A stretch of DNA of 64,000 nt from Chrysogorgia sp. JL179-B06 (Eukaryota; Cnidaria; Anthozoa; Scleralcyonacea; Chrysogorgiidae). The notes under the pieces were generated by a model. The model was not told the origin of the DNA, did not search any database, and saw only the letters and a program-made list of their open reading frames with translations. The stretch lies in contig JAYKKM010000145.1 of the NCBI GenBank assembly GCA_035772405.1, forward strand, positions 1,145,001-1,209,000, written 5' to 3'. The position numbers and the translations under genes were made by a program. Of the stretch, positions 1 to 11,074 are shown in pieces (within the stretch, counting starts at the first letter, position 1; each line of letters begins with the position of its first letter).

Positions 1-660
1 GTTAAGTCAATAATCACTAAGCACAATGCACGCATAGCTAGGAACATCAAACCGCAGGATAGGGACGCTACTAATTGCAGTTGTAGAGAGAACACCATTT
101 GCCCGCTTCAAGAACAATGCATGGACTAGAGACATAGTATACAAAGCAACAGTGTCAGTAAACATCACAAACGAAATAAAACACTACATTGGTATGACTG
201 CAACCACATTCAAAGAGCGATTGGCCAACCACACTAAATCTTTTCAACATAAAAAGCATGAAAATGACACCGAACTTTCGAAATATATTTGGACATTGAA
301 AGAAAACAATAAAGATTTCAGTATTAATTGGCAAATTCTAAAACATTCTATTTCGTACACAGGTGGATCAAAACGATGCAATTTATGTTTAGAAGAAAAA
401 TTTTGTATTTTAAAAGAAAAAAATAAGAATAGTTTACTCAACAAAAGAGCGGAAAATAATTTCACAGTGTCGTCATCGTAATAAATTTCGCGTAAACAAC
501 GCAAACAAAGCCATGACCTCATGCTTTGTCCCCCACATACGCCCCCACTTTCCGGCAGAAAGCCTATAAATAAGCGGTCATCCCTTTCGATATTGTCACT
601 GCCTGAAGATTCTTTTACAGATGAAACAAGTTGTAGCAGACCAGTTTTGAGGTAAGCGAA
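1..660 (+). pseudogene. Penelope-like element, 3' half (copy A)
   Basis: This is the 3' part of a Penelope-like retroelement cut by the window edge. It repeats positions 2368-3030 almost base for base. It covers the Cys-rich linker after the reverse transcriptase (CSCRENTIC at about 78-104) and then a GIY-YIG type endonuclease domain (HYIGMTATTFKERLANH near 182-235, with downstream GGSKRCNLCLEEKFCIL). A stop in the linker (TAG at 127) and a frame change near 450 break the frame, so it is a relic. It lies head-to-tail directly upstream of a longer copy, an arrangement typical of Penelope-like elements, whose terminal repeats come from partial tandem copies. Confidence 0.8.
599..639 (+). ncRNA. 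Hammerhead ribozyme-like motif in PLE terminal repeat (copy A)
   Basis: In order: CTGC (599-602), core CTGAAGA (603-609), a weak stem II, GAAAC (623-627), a tiny helix III formed by ACA/TGT, then GTA (633-635) and GCAG (636-639), which pairs with CTGC to make stem I. This matches a type I hammerhead with minimal helix III, predicted to cleave after 635. Hammerheads are known in Penelope-like elements. The first stem II pair is a U-U mismatch with only TCT/AGA behind it, so activity is uncertain. Confidence 0.55.
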
Positions 661-784
661 AATCTATTATTTGCTCTAACTATATGTTGTTGAGCACTCT
701 TTGCATTTCGTAGACCAAAACCTACACGTATATTTGCACCCGTATATCGGTTGTGCACTCTTGTTTACGTTATTCATTCCTATC

Positions 785-2850
785 TAACCTTAAAATGCGG
801 CAATTTCGATTTGACTATTCGCTAAAGAATATCCCTATACCATCACAGGACGCTTATTTGAAGAATTTGATTGAAAAAGTGGAAAGTGTATTAAAACGTA
901 TGAGATGGAAAGCCAATTTCTTTCTTAAAAACAAAAATAGTGAGAACCAAAAGAACCTTTTCCCGCCTTGCGTCCAACAAAACACCTCCTTCGATTCCAG
1001 ATATGAAACCCTTCGAAGACGAACTTATAAAAACTAATCGAGAATGTACAATTCCGGCCATATAGGAACCAATTTCAGAAATCTTTGGCTAACGATTTAA
1101 AGAAAATTAATACGTCCCCCAACATTTTCATTTTTGCAGACAAAACTCGGAATATTTATGAAACCCCGCCCGACATATACAACAATCTCTTACATGACAA
1201 CATCACAAAAACATATAAGCATGGATCCGAGGACTCTATAGATGAAATCGACTCAGAACTAAAAGACATTTCGAACAATTTAGGAATCGGCGACAGAATT
1301 GAAAAAATGAAAAAAACGCGAAGCATTTATATCTTTAAAAGACCACAAAGAAAATTTCGAAAAACAACCCAAAATGTCGATTAATTAACCCGCCAAAAGC
1401 GAATCCGGAAAACTAAGCTAAGCTATTTTGGACAAAATTAATTCTAATTTGAGACAAAAACTGAATTTAAATCAATGGAGAAATACAAAACAAGTTATTG
1501 AGTGGTTTGGCAATATAAAAGATAAGGACAGACACAGTTTCATTTCATTTGACATTGTCGATTTCTATCCATCTATTTCTGAAAAACTATTGGACCAAGC
1601 TCTGTCCTGGGCTTCAAATTTGGCTACTATACCTCAAAACAACATTTCAATAATAAAACACGCTAGAAAATCTCTCCTTTTCAATAGCGGAATTTCATGG
1701 ATAAAAAAAGATAGCAAGAATTTGTTCGACGTTACCATGGGCAGTTTCGACGGCGCGGAAATTTGTGAGCTCGTAGGAAGCATCGGCCTATATAGAGATG
1801 ACGGTTTGGCTATCATAAAAAGTAAATCAGCACGTTTAGCAGACAAAACAAGAAAAGATCTCCACAAAATTTTCGAGCAATTTGACCTAAAAATCACCGC
1901 CGAATCAAATTTACGTATAGTAAACTTTTTAGATGTAACTTTCGACCTTAACAATGGAAACTATAGGCCCTATAGGAAGCCCAATGACGATCCGCTATAC
2001 ATAAATATGCACTCTAACCATCCACCAAGCATAACAAGGCAACTACCTGCATCAATTAACAAACGCATTAAACTCCTTTCGTCAGATGAGCAAACTTTTC
2101 AGGAATCTGCACCCTTATATCAGAACGCGCTTAGGCACAGCAACTTTAATCATGAACTTAGCTACACTCATGATACACCGCAACGACCACGTAGGAATAG
2201 GCAACGCAATATCATTTGGTTCAACCCACCATTTAGCAAGAGTGTCAGCACTAACATAGGACGTAATTTCCTTAGCCTAATTGACAAACATTTCCCTCCG
2301 CACCACAAGCTCCATAAGATTTTTAACAGAAATACAGTTAAAGTAAGTTACAGCTGCATGAACAATGTTAAGTCAATAATCACTAAGCACAATGCACGCA
2401 TAGCTAGGAACATCAAACCGCAGGATAGGGACGCTACTAATTGCAGTTGTAGAGAGAACACCATTTGCCGCTTCAAGAACAATGCATGACTAGAGACATA
2501 GTATACAAAGCAACAGTGACAGTAAACATCACAAACGAAATAAAACACTACATTGGTATGACTGCAACCACATTCAAAGAGCGATTGGCCAACCACACTA
2601 AATCTTTTCAACATAAAAAGCATGAAAATGGACACCGAACTTTCGAAATATATTTGGACATTGAAAGAAAACAATAAAGATTTCAGTATTAATTGGCAAA
2701 TTCTAAAACATTCTATTTCGTACACAGGAGGATCAAAACGATGCAATTTATGTTTAGAAGAAAAATTTTGTATTTTAAAAGAAAAAAATAAGAATAGTTT
2801 ACTCAACAAAAGAGCGGAAATAATTTCACAGTGTCGTCATCGTAATAAAT
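785..2850 (+). pseudogene. PLE reverse transcriptase / GIY-YIG endonuclease, broken
   Basis: The region encoded a PLE polyprotein that reverse-transcribes element RNA and cuts target DNA. The N-terminal part is at about 795-1035 (SLKNIPIPSQDAYLKNLI). The next part, 1085-1384, is in another frame (ADKTRNIYE). The RT spans 1428-2489 with motif A SFDIVDFYPSI, a GAEICELVG block and motif C YRDDGLA. About 20-30 residues normally found between GAEICELVG and YRDDG are missing, which removes part of the palm. The thumb follows (FLDVTFDL, NDDPLYINMHSNHPP), then the linker CSCRENTIC and a GIY-YIG domain at about 2500-2850 split by a further frameshift near 2630. The longest open frame has no ATG at its upstream end. 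It is a dead copy; the family call is firm. Confidence 0.8.
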
Positions 2851-2962
2851 TTCGCGTAAACAACGCAAACAAAGCCATGACCTCATGCTTTGTCCCCCAC
2901 ATACGCCCCCACTTTCCGGCAGAAAGCCTATAAATAAGCGGTCATCCCTTTCGATATTGTCA

Positions 2963-3003
2963 CTGCCTGAAGATTCTTTTACAGATGAAACAAGTTGTAG
3001 CAG
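2963..3003 (+). ncRNA. Hammerhead ribozyme-like motif in PLE terminal repeat (copy B)
   Basis: This is identical in layout to the motif at 599-639: CTGC (2963-2966), CTGAAGA (2967-2973), GAAAC, GTA ending at 2999, then GCAG (3000-3003). Two such motifs about 2.36 kb apart in the same orientation would release a unit-length RNA if both cleaved. Confidence 0.55.
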
Positions 3004-3026
3004 ACCAGTTTTGAGGTAAGCGAAAA

Positions 3027-3030
<4 letters not shown>

Positions 3031-3056
<26 letters not shown>
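3031..3056. repeat. (TA)n microsatellite at PLE 3' end
   Basis: An uninterrupted TA run abuts the PLE terminal repeat. The head-to-head PLE ends at 4818-5006 are also bordered by TA runs, which suggests insertion into, or seeding of, (TA)n DNA. Confidence 0.85.
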
Positions 3057-3062
<6 letters not shown>

Positions 3063-3170
3063 ATATAGCCATCCACTGTATATGAGCTGTTCTGCAATCT
3101 GATTGGTTCTGCTACTCACCGTATATCAGCTCATATACGGTGAGTAAATGAAAGCAATAAAAATACAAAA

Positions 3171-3880
3171 TGGCTGACCGTTTTGCTCAGCTTGATGAAC
3201 ATGAAATAAAAACCCTTCTTGAGAATGCAATACCACTGATAATACCAAAAAAACAACAAGATATGGAATGCAAATATTTTATGACAAGTAAAGCAAACTA
3301 AAAATTAGCCTTTTTCAAAATAAGGGGTGGTTTTGAAATTAAATTTGACATAAAACGACTGAAAAGGAGTGTAAAGTTTTAAAAGAGAAGAGAGAAAGGT
3401 AGAAATTAAATTAATTACATTAAATTTTGAATTTGTTTACCTCTTCCAATTTTTCTGGCGGTTTGTACATCACAGGGATGACAAACTTGCTTTAATCGTA
3501 TTACAATAAAAAAGTTGACAAATTCTTGAGAAATCCTCCCAACAACAAGCCATTTTCCATCATTGACGACCCTACTTTTACCGAAGAAAATTCAGTGTTA
3601 AATGCGTTCGTGAAAGACCTTAGTAAAACTGGGAAAATCGTCGGTTTGGTCCACAAAAAGCCAATAATCGTCCAGAGGCAAATTAAGTTGTTGTTTGACA
3701 GTGGCGAATATGTCCAGCCGACAGCACTGATCCATCACAATTGCTTCGTACCGTTTGGTTTTACCTTGGAAGAGAAAACTAGAGGAAGAGAAAACTAGAG
3801 GAAACTTAAGCCAAATATGATGGTTTTAAGATCAACAGAGCAGACGGCAAGTTATATTTTCGAGTTGAACCGGGTTCCCG
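3171..3880 (+). pseudogene. DUF3504 (Crypton/QRICH1-like) gene fragment
   Basis: The first exon-like block at 3171-3290 starts ATG (MADRFAQLDEHEIKTLL) and continues in a second frame with TDNTKKTTRYGMQIF. This resembles the N-terminus of the DUF3504 proteins related to Crypton tyrosine recombinases. A second block at about 3532-3780 (NKPFSIIDDPTF, AFVKDLSKTGK) and a third at 3808-3870 (KPNMMVLRSTEQTASYIF) follow in family order, with gaps and frame changes. A GTAAAG donor may end block one near 3288. It looks like a truncated element copy or retired gene. The assignment rests on motif memory only. Confidence 0.5.
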
Positions 3881-3968
3881 TCAACAAAAAACCACAACGG
3901 CGGTTTAGCCGACGTCGAAGACGAGTCCGACTGGAAAATCTTTGCCCAGCCAGGTTAAGTTTCACAAA

Positions 3969-4032
3969 AGCTTGTACTTTTTGTCCACAAAGCTTGTACT
4001 TTTTGTCCACAAAGCTTGTACTTTTTGTCCAC
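3969..4032. repeat. Short tandem repeat, about 21 bp x3
   Basis: Three consecutive units of AAAGCTTGTACTTTTTGTCC, the first slightly diverged. No coding meaning is seen. Confidence 0.8.
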
Positions 4033-4198
4033 ACGAATTCCATGTTCGTTTTTAATACGAATGTACATAAATATAATTTGCACTACGCATGACGGAAGTA
4101 GCAGGACGGAAGCGCCATGGCGGAAACGTTTTTGTTTATGTCATTAGTATTTAATTATTGTGGAATTGTTAATAAATTTTTGGCTTATTATACAGTGG

Positions 4199-4320
4199 AT
4201 GTCTATATTATAAAACAATTATACCATTCGCTCTCGTCGTATATGGCTGATAGCCGACTCGGCGCTGCGCGCCTCGTCGGCTATCAGCTCATATACGACT
4301 CGAGCTCATGGTATAATTGT
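4199..4320. mobile_element. Palindromic MITE, family with ends ATTATACCAT
   Basis: The ends are inverted (ACAATTATACCATTCGCTC versus the complement of GAGCTCATGGTATAATTGT). The centre is a second palindrome, GCCGACTCGGCGC...GCGCCTCGTCGGC. Related copies lie head-to-head at 32285-32515. It has no coding capacity. Confidence 0.7.
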
Positions 4321-4819
<499 letters not shown>

Positions 4820-4904
4820 GTGTAGGTTTTGGTCTACGAAATGCAAAGAGTGCTCAACAACATATAGTTAGAGCAAATAGATTTTCGCTTACCTCAAAAC
4901 TGGT

Positions 4905-4945
4905 CTGCTACAACTTGTTTCATCTGTAAAAGAATCTTCAGGCAG
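4905..4945 (-). ncRNA. Hammerhead ribozyme-like motif, inverted copy
   Basis: On the minus strand the order CTGC, CTGAAGA, GAAAC, GTA, GCAG is kept, as in the motifs at 599 and 2963. Confidence 0.5.
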
Positions 4946-4985
4946 TGCCTGAAGATTCTTTTACAGATGAAACAAGTTGTAGCAG
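4946..4985 (+). ncRNA. Hammerhead ribozyme-like motif, weakened stem I
   Basis: The core CTGAAGA (4949-4955), GAAAC and GTA-GCAG (4979-4985) are present. The upstream strand reads GTGC instead of CTGC because the copy is cut by the palindromic junction, so stem I has three pairs. Confidence 0.4.
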
Positions 4986-5004
4986 ACCAGTTTTGAGGTA
5001 AGCG

Positions 5005-5006
<2 letters not shown>

Positions 5007-5059
<53 letters not shown>

Positions 5060-5744
5060 AATCATAATGTATTTCAGGCTGTTGCGATGCAAATGACTCA
5101 ATAACTGAACCGATCGTGTCCTGTGTTAACCATGTTGAACATATGTAAATCTAATTATTATATTGGTAAACTTCGTCTTGTAAATAATAAAATTTGGTGA
5201 ATCCATTTATAATATACAATATATACATTCAATATATGAACGTACAAAGTCTGGCTTCACAAGTTTCGTGACTAGGGCGGCATAAACGTAATAGCGTTTT
5301 ATAATACAGTAGCTCTCCGTCGAGATGACGTGTCCGCTTTTACCCATAATTCTTGCGGCCATAACAAAAGAAAATAGCTCATTTGCAATAATTTGTGAGT
5401 CAAATTTGGTTTGTTTGTCCGCATTTTGAGTTAGTAATAGCAGCCAGATGCTACGCTATTGCAACTACAAGTATCAAGAACAGGTGTGGTTGTCACTTTG
5501 CTGAATGGAAATGAAACTTTGTTATCCGCGCGCTTCATGCTCAAACCTAACTGGAATTAATTGTTTTAAAGCTTAGCCAGCGCAAAATTACCTTATCTGC
5601 ACGATAAACCTGAATAGATGTTCTGGATGTTGTTAATAAATATGAAGCGGAAATCTATTTTTACATGCAGTCATGTGTCTCTCTATCCATCTATCAAAAT
5701 GCAAACTGCATCTGTCGACACTCAAAAAGCGCCTATAATACTAG
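5007..5744. other. Gene-free stretch with an old repeat
   Basis: After a TA run to 5054 no gene is visible. About 5300-5460 (TTGCAATAATTTGTGAGTCA and flanks) matches, inverted, the stretch at about 51790-51935, so it is a fragment of an interspersed repeat. Confidence 0.6.
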
Positions 5745-5900
5745 CTTGATCCTCCGCGTCCGTGTGCGAGCAATGTTTTGGCTGGGATTGCAGGGAAGTA
5801 TAGGGATTGTGAAGGGATTGATTGACGAAAAGGGGACCCCTGGCCCATTCCACAGAGTTGCCTGCGGAGCAGGGCAGCCTAGACACTAGGCCTTCTATTT
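5745..5900. mobile_element. Fragment of the 240-bp MITE family
   Basis: It shares GCGAGCAATGTTTTGGC, the GGGAAGTATAGGGATTGTG core and the GAGTTGCCTGCGG end with the complete element at 51330-51569. The left end is degraded. Confidence 0.65.
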
Positions 5901-5986
5901 TGATTTTCGTTTTTTCCGGAGAATTCGGAGCTTATTTATACTACAGGAGCCGCGGAAAAGCCATTCTAGGCTGGCTATAGATGGTA

Positions 5987-6052
5987 CACTCGCAGTTGAG
6001 GTGACCGTGAGGTACTAGGTCTGAGTCGTCTTCTGGACGATCCTTTTATCAG
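5987..6052. repeat. Inverted repeat partner of 9885-9946
   Basis: About 62 bp (CGCAGTTGAGGTGACCGTGA and onward) recur in the opposite orientation at 9885-9946 and, in the duplicated unit, near 12995-13055. Both copies keep an open frame in one orientation (DRPEDD, LVPHGHLNCEC), so this may be a coding scrap of another element. The pair brackets the gypsy relic. Confidence 0.6.
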
Positions 6053-6067
6053 TATTAAGGTTAGTAT

Positions 6068-6985
6068 TGTAACGTTTGGCCGATCTTTCTTGCGACGAAC
6101 CACTGTACCAAGGTCCCTGGGTTCAAGACTCCCTTAAGATTATGTTAGACGCACTCCAAGTTGTAGACACATACGGGGTGACCCAAAAAAAAGTATCGCT
6201 GTTTGATCTCTTATACCTTTAACACTTGACAAGCAGTTGCATTTAAATAGATTTCATTGCATTCAGAAAGGCCTAAATTAAATTTTGATATATGATGTGA
6301 AGATATTTGTGCAATATTGAATGAGATATTAAAGTTTCATTTCAAAGCAGCAGTTTTGAAAATGCTTAAAATTAGCACAAATCGGCCTATCAAATAAACA
6401 TTTTATTTAATTTTGTTCTTGTCGAACGTTCTTTTAATTGTTGCCCTAGTCGGAGCGCGATCATTTGGCCAACGTCCTAGCCATCGCCGTCTTACTTCTT
6501 CGCCATTATTTACATTTGACAAATACATTTGATAGGCCGTTTTAGTCGATTTTTTCGCTAATTTTTAAAACTAACTGCATCTTCAAACATTTATATCTCG
6601 CCCAATTTTGAATGAAAGATCAAGTGCCGTACACCCAAATTTAAGTTAACCTTTTTTTAGTACTATAAAACTTATTTGAATGCCATAGCTGGTGCAGTTT
6701 TTACGTTATATTAAATCAAACAGCGATACTTTTTTTTGGGTCACCCGGTATATAACTGCTTTATTTACGATTTAACACGGTTTATGTACAGTAGCATCGG
6801 CTATATCGGTTATAATGACGTAACTACATTTCTATATCTATCTGCTGAGTCATACAGTCTTAAGTTAACCCTCCAAATGTCCTTAATTCTATAATGCGCA
6901 CAGTCATGCTTGTTCATGCTGCATTGCGTCACTGATTAAATGCGGTTGCGCTACATTGCGCTGTGTTCCTAAGCTGCGCGCTACA
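6068..6985 (-). repeat. Probable 3' LTR of the gypsy relic, split by a MITE
   Basis: On the minus strand a purine tract (complement of 6986-6998, AAGGAGGGGGTGA) is followed by TGTAGCGCGC. The sequence continues to an ACA end at 6068. TG...CA ends after a polypurine tract are the expected 3' LTR signature. Removing the inserted MITE leaves about 340 bp. No matching 5' LTR was found, so the outer boundary is inferred. Confidence 0.45.
6174..6748. mobile_element. Mariner-type MITE, TA target duplication
   Basis: The ends are inverted over about 34 bp (CGGGGTGACCCAAAAAAAAG at the left; complement of CTTTTTTTTGGGTCACCCG at the right) and flanked by TA on both sides. The 575-bp interior has no transposase frame. 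TIR style and TA target fit the Tc1/mariner superfamily. Confidence 0.8.
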
Positions 6986-7158
6986 TCACCCCCTCCTTAT
7001 TGGAAGGCATGGCCTTATACCGTTAATTCCTAAAACTAAGTTTGGCTAATACGCTAGTTCGACAAGTTTAAGTTAAATCAATTTCAAAGTCCTGCATCCA
7101 TGCTGGTGGTCTAGCAATCCGTCTTTGCCGGGGAAGTTCTGGTTGTTGCTCTTCGTTG

Positions 7159-9710
7159 TCATCTATAGGTGGATCCCCGATCCTGGTCTGTAGCTGGTAG
7201 GTCGGGTAGGTAAGTCAGTGGATCACTGGCATAAAAGGAGGTCAGTTTCGTCAGGACTGATAGTCGTTGGGCGCTTGTCGTTGGGCGCTTCCACCTGATC
7301 CGTTTCACCGCGAGTTCCCCTATCGGGTTTTGGCTGTACTTGGCATAACTTGAGTCTGTTATAGTGGACAATCTGCTTACGTCCTGCACCACCTTCCTGC
7401 TGGATCTTGTACTTGACATCAGAAATCCGGTCGATAACCACAAAGGGGCCCTTCCACGGAGACTGTAACTTTCTGGTCTGCCCTTTCTTTGTAGCAGAAT
7501 TAAACAGCCAAACTCGATCACGGTCGTAGTACTTCTTCTGGCGATGCTGAGCTTTCTTTAGCTGCGCATGAGCAAGTTCGTGAGCTTCGAGACTTTGGCG
7601 GAGATCCTGCACATATTCCAAGGTATCGACCGGTTGGTCAGGAGTACACCCGAACATGATATCTGCTGGTAGACATATTTTGCGCCCAAACATCAGGTGG
7701 TATAAAGGTGAAAACCCAGTTGACTCGTGGACACTGGAACGATATGCCATTACTTTCTGTAGTGAGATATAATGATATATCATTACTTTCGGGAGGTGGA
7801 CATCCCAATCTCTCTGGTTTCTTTCGACATATTTCGAAAGCATCGCCTCTATAGTGTTCGGTTGAAACGCTCGACCATGTCATCTCCCTCCGGATGGTTA
7901 CGCAGATGTCCGAGTTTTCTGTATTCCCAGGAGACGACACATCTCTTGGAACAACGTAGACTCGAAGTTTCGACCCTGATCCATTGGATGACATTCGGTG
8001 CTCGGCAAAACGACAAACAAATTCGTCCACTAACTTCTGTGCCACGGTCTGTGCTTCCTGGTTTGGTAACGCATAACTTTCCGTCCACTTCGAGAGATAG
8101 TCTCCAATAACCATAATGTACTTGTCATGGTTCTGTTTCTGGCAGAGGTCCGAGAATGTCGATAGCTACTCTTTCCAATGGATACCCTGGTTGACAACTG
8201 ACCAGGGGAGCACGAGTTCCTGACTTGGCACTTATCACACTTCCTCAACCAATCTTCAACATCTTGTAGCAGATTTGGCCCGTAGAATCGTTGACGGACT
8301 TTAGCAAGAGTTTTGTCACACCGAGATGACCTGCTGTCGGAGCGTCGTGAAGATCTGTTAAGACTTCGTTGACCAAAGATTGGGGTACGACCAAGAAAGA
8401 CTTCGCCACTATTCCATCCTCATTCTCCCAATGACGATACAGCACGCCTTCTTGAACTTCTAAGGCGTCCCAGTGTGCACATGCAGGTTGTACACTCTTT
8501 GGATGAAACCCTTCAATTCTGACTTTAGTGGTGGTTCAGTTTGAGTTTCTCTCCAACCAAGGACATGGCTAATGACGGGATCAGCCATTTGTTGAGATCT
8601 CAGGTCCGCAGCTGTCCATTTCGAGCACCATGCCCTCTCTGGAACTTTGCTGACTGCGCTTACTACAGGATTTTGGTTAGGTCGGTTGACTCCTTCTGGC
8701 GGCCTTCTGGATAACCCATCTGCATTCCCGTTGCTACTTGGCCCCGGCTCCTTGAAGTTCGAAAGCCGACCGTAGCACACCAAGGCCAGCATCTCTCGTT
8801 TTGTCGTTGAGTAATTCTACTGGCGTATGCAATTACCTTCTCGTCGCCATCTTGAACCTGGGATAACACAGCGCCGATTCCCCTGTCGCTTGCATCTGTA
8901 TCTAGGATAAACTCCAAGTCAAAGCGCGGATACATGTAGCTGAGCACTGGTGCCCGTACGAGACAGGCTTTGAGTTCTCTAAAAGCACTGTCACAAGAAG
9001 GATTCCATACAAAGGTTTTCTCATTCCCGACCGTCAGCGAATGGTGTAGCAGAGTGGCAATAGTCCAAGCAAAACCTCGTTCCGTCTTTCTTCTTTACGA
9101 ACACTAATGGCGACGCCCGGGGACTCGAAGAGGCTGTGACCACGTCGTTGCCGAGCATCGTCTTCAAGTTCTTTTCCATCTCTTCGCGCTGATGGAATGG
9201 GACTCGCCTTGATGACTGCTTGATAGGTGAGGCATTACCGGTTGGTATGCGGTGATGAACTTGGCTAGTCCTCCACAAGTCAGTAGAATCTTTGGCCACG
9301 ACATCGGAAAACTCGCTCAGAAGTTCCTCCAACTGGATCTTTTCTTCTCGGCTGATGTCAGCACCTTCCCAGTTGAACAATTGCGTTAGCTTCGCTTTTG
9401 ATGGAACAGGGACGACTTTACATATACTGTAGGACCTCGGGAGATGTCGATTTTCCACAGGCCTCTTCGTCAAGCTGCGTGAAAGTACCTAGAATAGTGT
9501 TCTGGTACAATACTACAGGTTGTGGAGAAGGGTTTAGTAATCTTACTGGTACCAGGCCATTAGTTGGCTTGGCTACTATTCTGGCCAACATGACTGTATC
9601 CAATAACCGCCTATGAATGAGAGTTACCGCAGAAACCTGTGTCTAAAAGCATGCGTACGCTTGTACGCTGTACGCTCCTAATACCTTGGGTAACCGACAC
9701 ATCCGCTATC
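7159..9710 (-). pseudogene. Ty3/gypsy polyprotein relic, copy 1
   Basis: Reading down the minus strand: aspartic protease fragment (LLDTGSAVTLIHRRLLD near 9600-9680), an RT N-terminal block (SDVVAKDSTDLW, HHRIPTG, PLVFVKKKDGTRFCLDY near 9065-9390), then an abrupt jump to the RNase H/connection block (FILDTDASDRGIGAVLSQ near 8850-8910). The catalytic RT palm with its YVDD-type motif is deleted. An integrase H2C2 region (HLGVTKLL and KCDKCQ, 8210-8340), integrase core pieces in shifted frames (7850-8110) and the C-terminal part (LMFGRKICLPAD, SPWKGPFVVIDRISDVKYKI, 7330-7700) follow. Several frameshifts are present. Gag and the 5' LTR are not recognised. The copy is dead and can move only by segmental duplication. 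Confidence 0.82.
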
Positions 9711-9749
9711 TCGACAGGCGTTTGTTTGGAACTTGTTTCTAGGGTCTAC

Positions 9750-10953
9750 AGTATTATAAAACCATTAGACGGGGGGTTAGAAAACCCATTGGGCGGGGGG
9801 TTAGGGTTAGGATCTAATTATTTTGGGGTTAGCAGTTCCATGGCATGAAGTATTTCATCATACAGGCATGTCCGATCGGATACTAAAAAAGATCGTCCAG
9901 AAGACGACTATGACCTAGTACCTCACGGTCACCTCAACTGCGAGTGTAGCGTGAAAAGTAATGATTTCTCGCGTCGAGCTTAGAAGGACCATTCGCAGTG
10001 TATTATCACACACGCAGTTACAACAGTAACAAGTTAAGTAAAATGTATACAATAATTTGCTTACAATTTTATGTTGGAATCAAAAGTCGCTATATAGGGG
10101 AGCGGTCATTATTTATGGGGTGGTAGTAGCCTGCGTAGGGTGGTAGGGGGTGGGTGATTTTTCAGGCGCAAACTAAAAAGTTCCATAACCCCTCTCTTGA
10201 GCAATTGTTGACCTTGATAACCCCTCCTTCAGACATTGAAAAAAAATCGTAACCCTCCTCATGGAGACTTTAAGTTTAATAATGCTCTTTTTATATATTA
10301 AAAACATAAAATTAAAGTTTTAATATATACTGTACTGCACTTAAAAATAAAGGCAAACCTAAACAATATATACACATTAATATATGACCTCAGTTATTGC
10401 CGAAGGATGACAATGATTATATAACTTAAAAATGTGTTTATTATAAAATCTTTGTCCAATAAACTTTTAATGCTTCTGAGAAAGAAACTAATTCTTTTCC
10501 ATATAATTTAGTGCGTATAGAGCATCAGAACGGTCAATTAAAAATGCCAAATAACGCGTCCGCGTGCACTAATTTATCAAGACACTGCAGACAATTCGCA
10601 GCCCGGTTACAGTTAAAACCATAACTTCAATATGTCTGCAGTTGTCTACAGATCGACTTTTTGAGACTTGATAATACCCTTGTTGTCTGCACCGTCAAAC
10701 TGCAGCGATTACAGTCAATAATTAGATGCACTTTACCTGAGTTTAGTCTCAATTAACTGCACATTCACTGGTAGACAAGAAAAAGTTAAAACGCAGTTAA
10801 ATTGCAGCGCTGTCATTTTCCTGCGTTTCTCACCACGTATAGCGTAACATTGTGAGAAAAGTTTCGAACTCCTCCAATATAATTGTTAATTATTATCCCA
10901 TGCCGGTTAACATTTCAATTGTTACAAACCGTCTTTGTTCTATATGTATACAG
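9750..10953. other. Intergenic DNA of unit 1
   Basis: It holds G-rich runs with GGGTTAGGGTTAGG at about 9799, the inverted 62-bp repeat at 9885-9946, and a CCCCTC-rich block at 10185-10260. No gene was found, and the missing ASZ1 start exon was not found here. Confidence 0.6.
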
Positions 10954-11069
10954 GAGCAGTAAGCACAATGACTTGGAAGAAAAGAAAGATCATAACCAAA
11001 TTGGAGAGGATTTACGTGCAGCCATACTAAAAGGAGATGTCGCATTGGTTGTAAATATTCTAAATCAAG
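10954..11069 (+). CDS. Duplicated ASZ1 exon (upstream copy)
   Basis: This 116-bp exon matches 14462-14577 and carries the same acceptor (TATGTATACAG) and a still valid GT donor (AAG then GTGATC). It encodes the segment with EEKKDHNQIGEDLRAAILKG. The length is not a multiple of three, so splicing both copies into one mRNA would shift the frame. Only one of the two can be used in a productive transcript. The downstream copy has the native intron after it; this one is followed by gypsy DNA. Confidence 0.7.
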
Positions 11070-11074
11070 GTGAT

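Larger units (their letters stand above)
661..3030 (+). mobile_element. Penelope-like retroelement, near full length, degenerate (copy B)
   Basis: The element starts in the terminal repeat shared with copy A and runs through an N-terminal domain, reverse transcriptase, Cys linker and GIY-YIG endonuclease to a second terminal repeat ending at GAGGTAAGCGAAAATCTA. A (TA)n tract follows immediately. The coding frame is broken in several places, so the copy cannot make an intact protein. No other gene lies in this stretch. Confidence 0.82.
7977..11070. repeat. Tandem segmental duplication, unit 1 (3094 bp)
   Basis: The unit runs from inside the gypsy integrase through the upstream intergenic DNA and one ASZ1 exon. 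It is repeated head-to-tail at 11071-14578. The breakpoints share only TGA (7977-7979, 11071-11073, 14579-14581), a microhomology junction. Unit 1 lacks about 410 bp that unit 2 has near 13550-13957, between short AAAAT repeats. Confidence 0.9.

Noticed and set aside
7772..8110. Plus-strand frame opposite the gypsy integrase
   Set aside because: Antisense shadow of the minus-strand integrase remains; no recognisable domain.
9799..9815. Telomeric TTAGGG repeat
   Set aside because: Only about two units, present in both duplicated units inside ordinary intergenic DNA.
9885..9946. Missing first ASZ1 exon (DRPEDDYDLV...)
   Set aside because: It has acidic residues like the GASZ N-terminus, but it is a repeat with an inverted copy at 5987-6052, has no suitable phase-2 donor and no ATG in frame.
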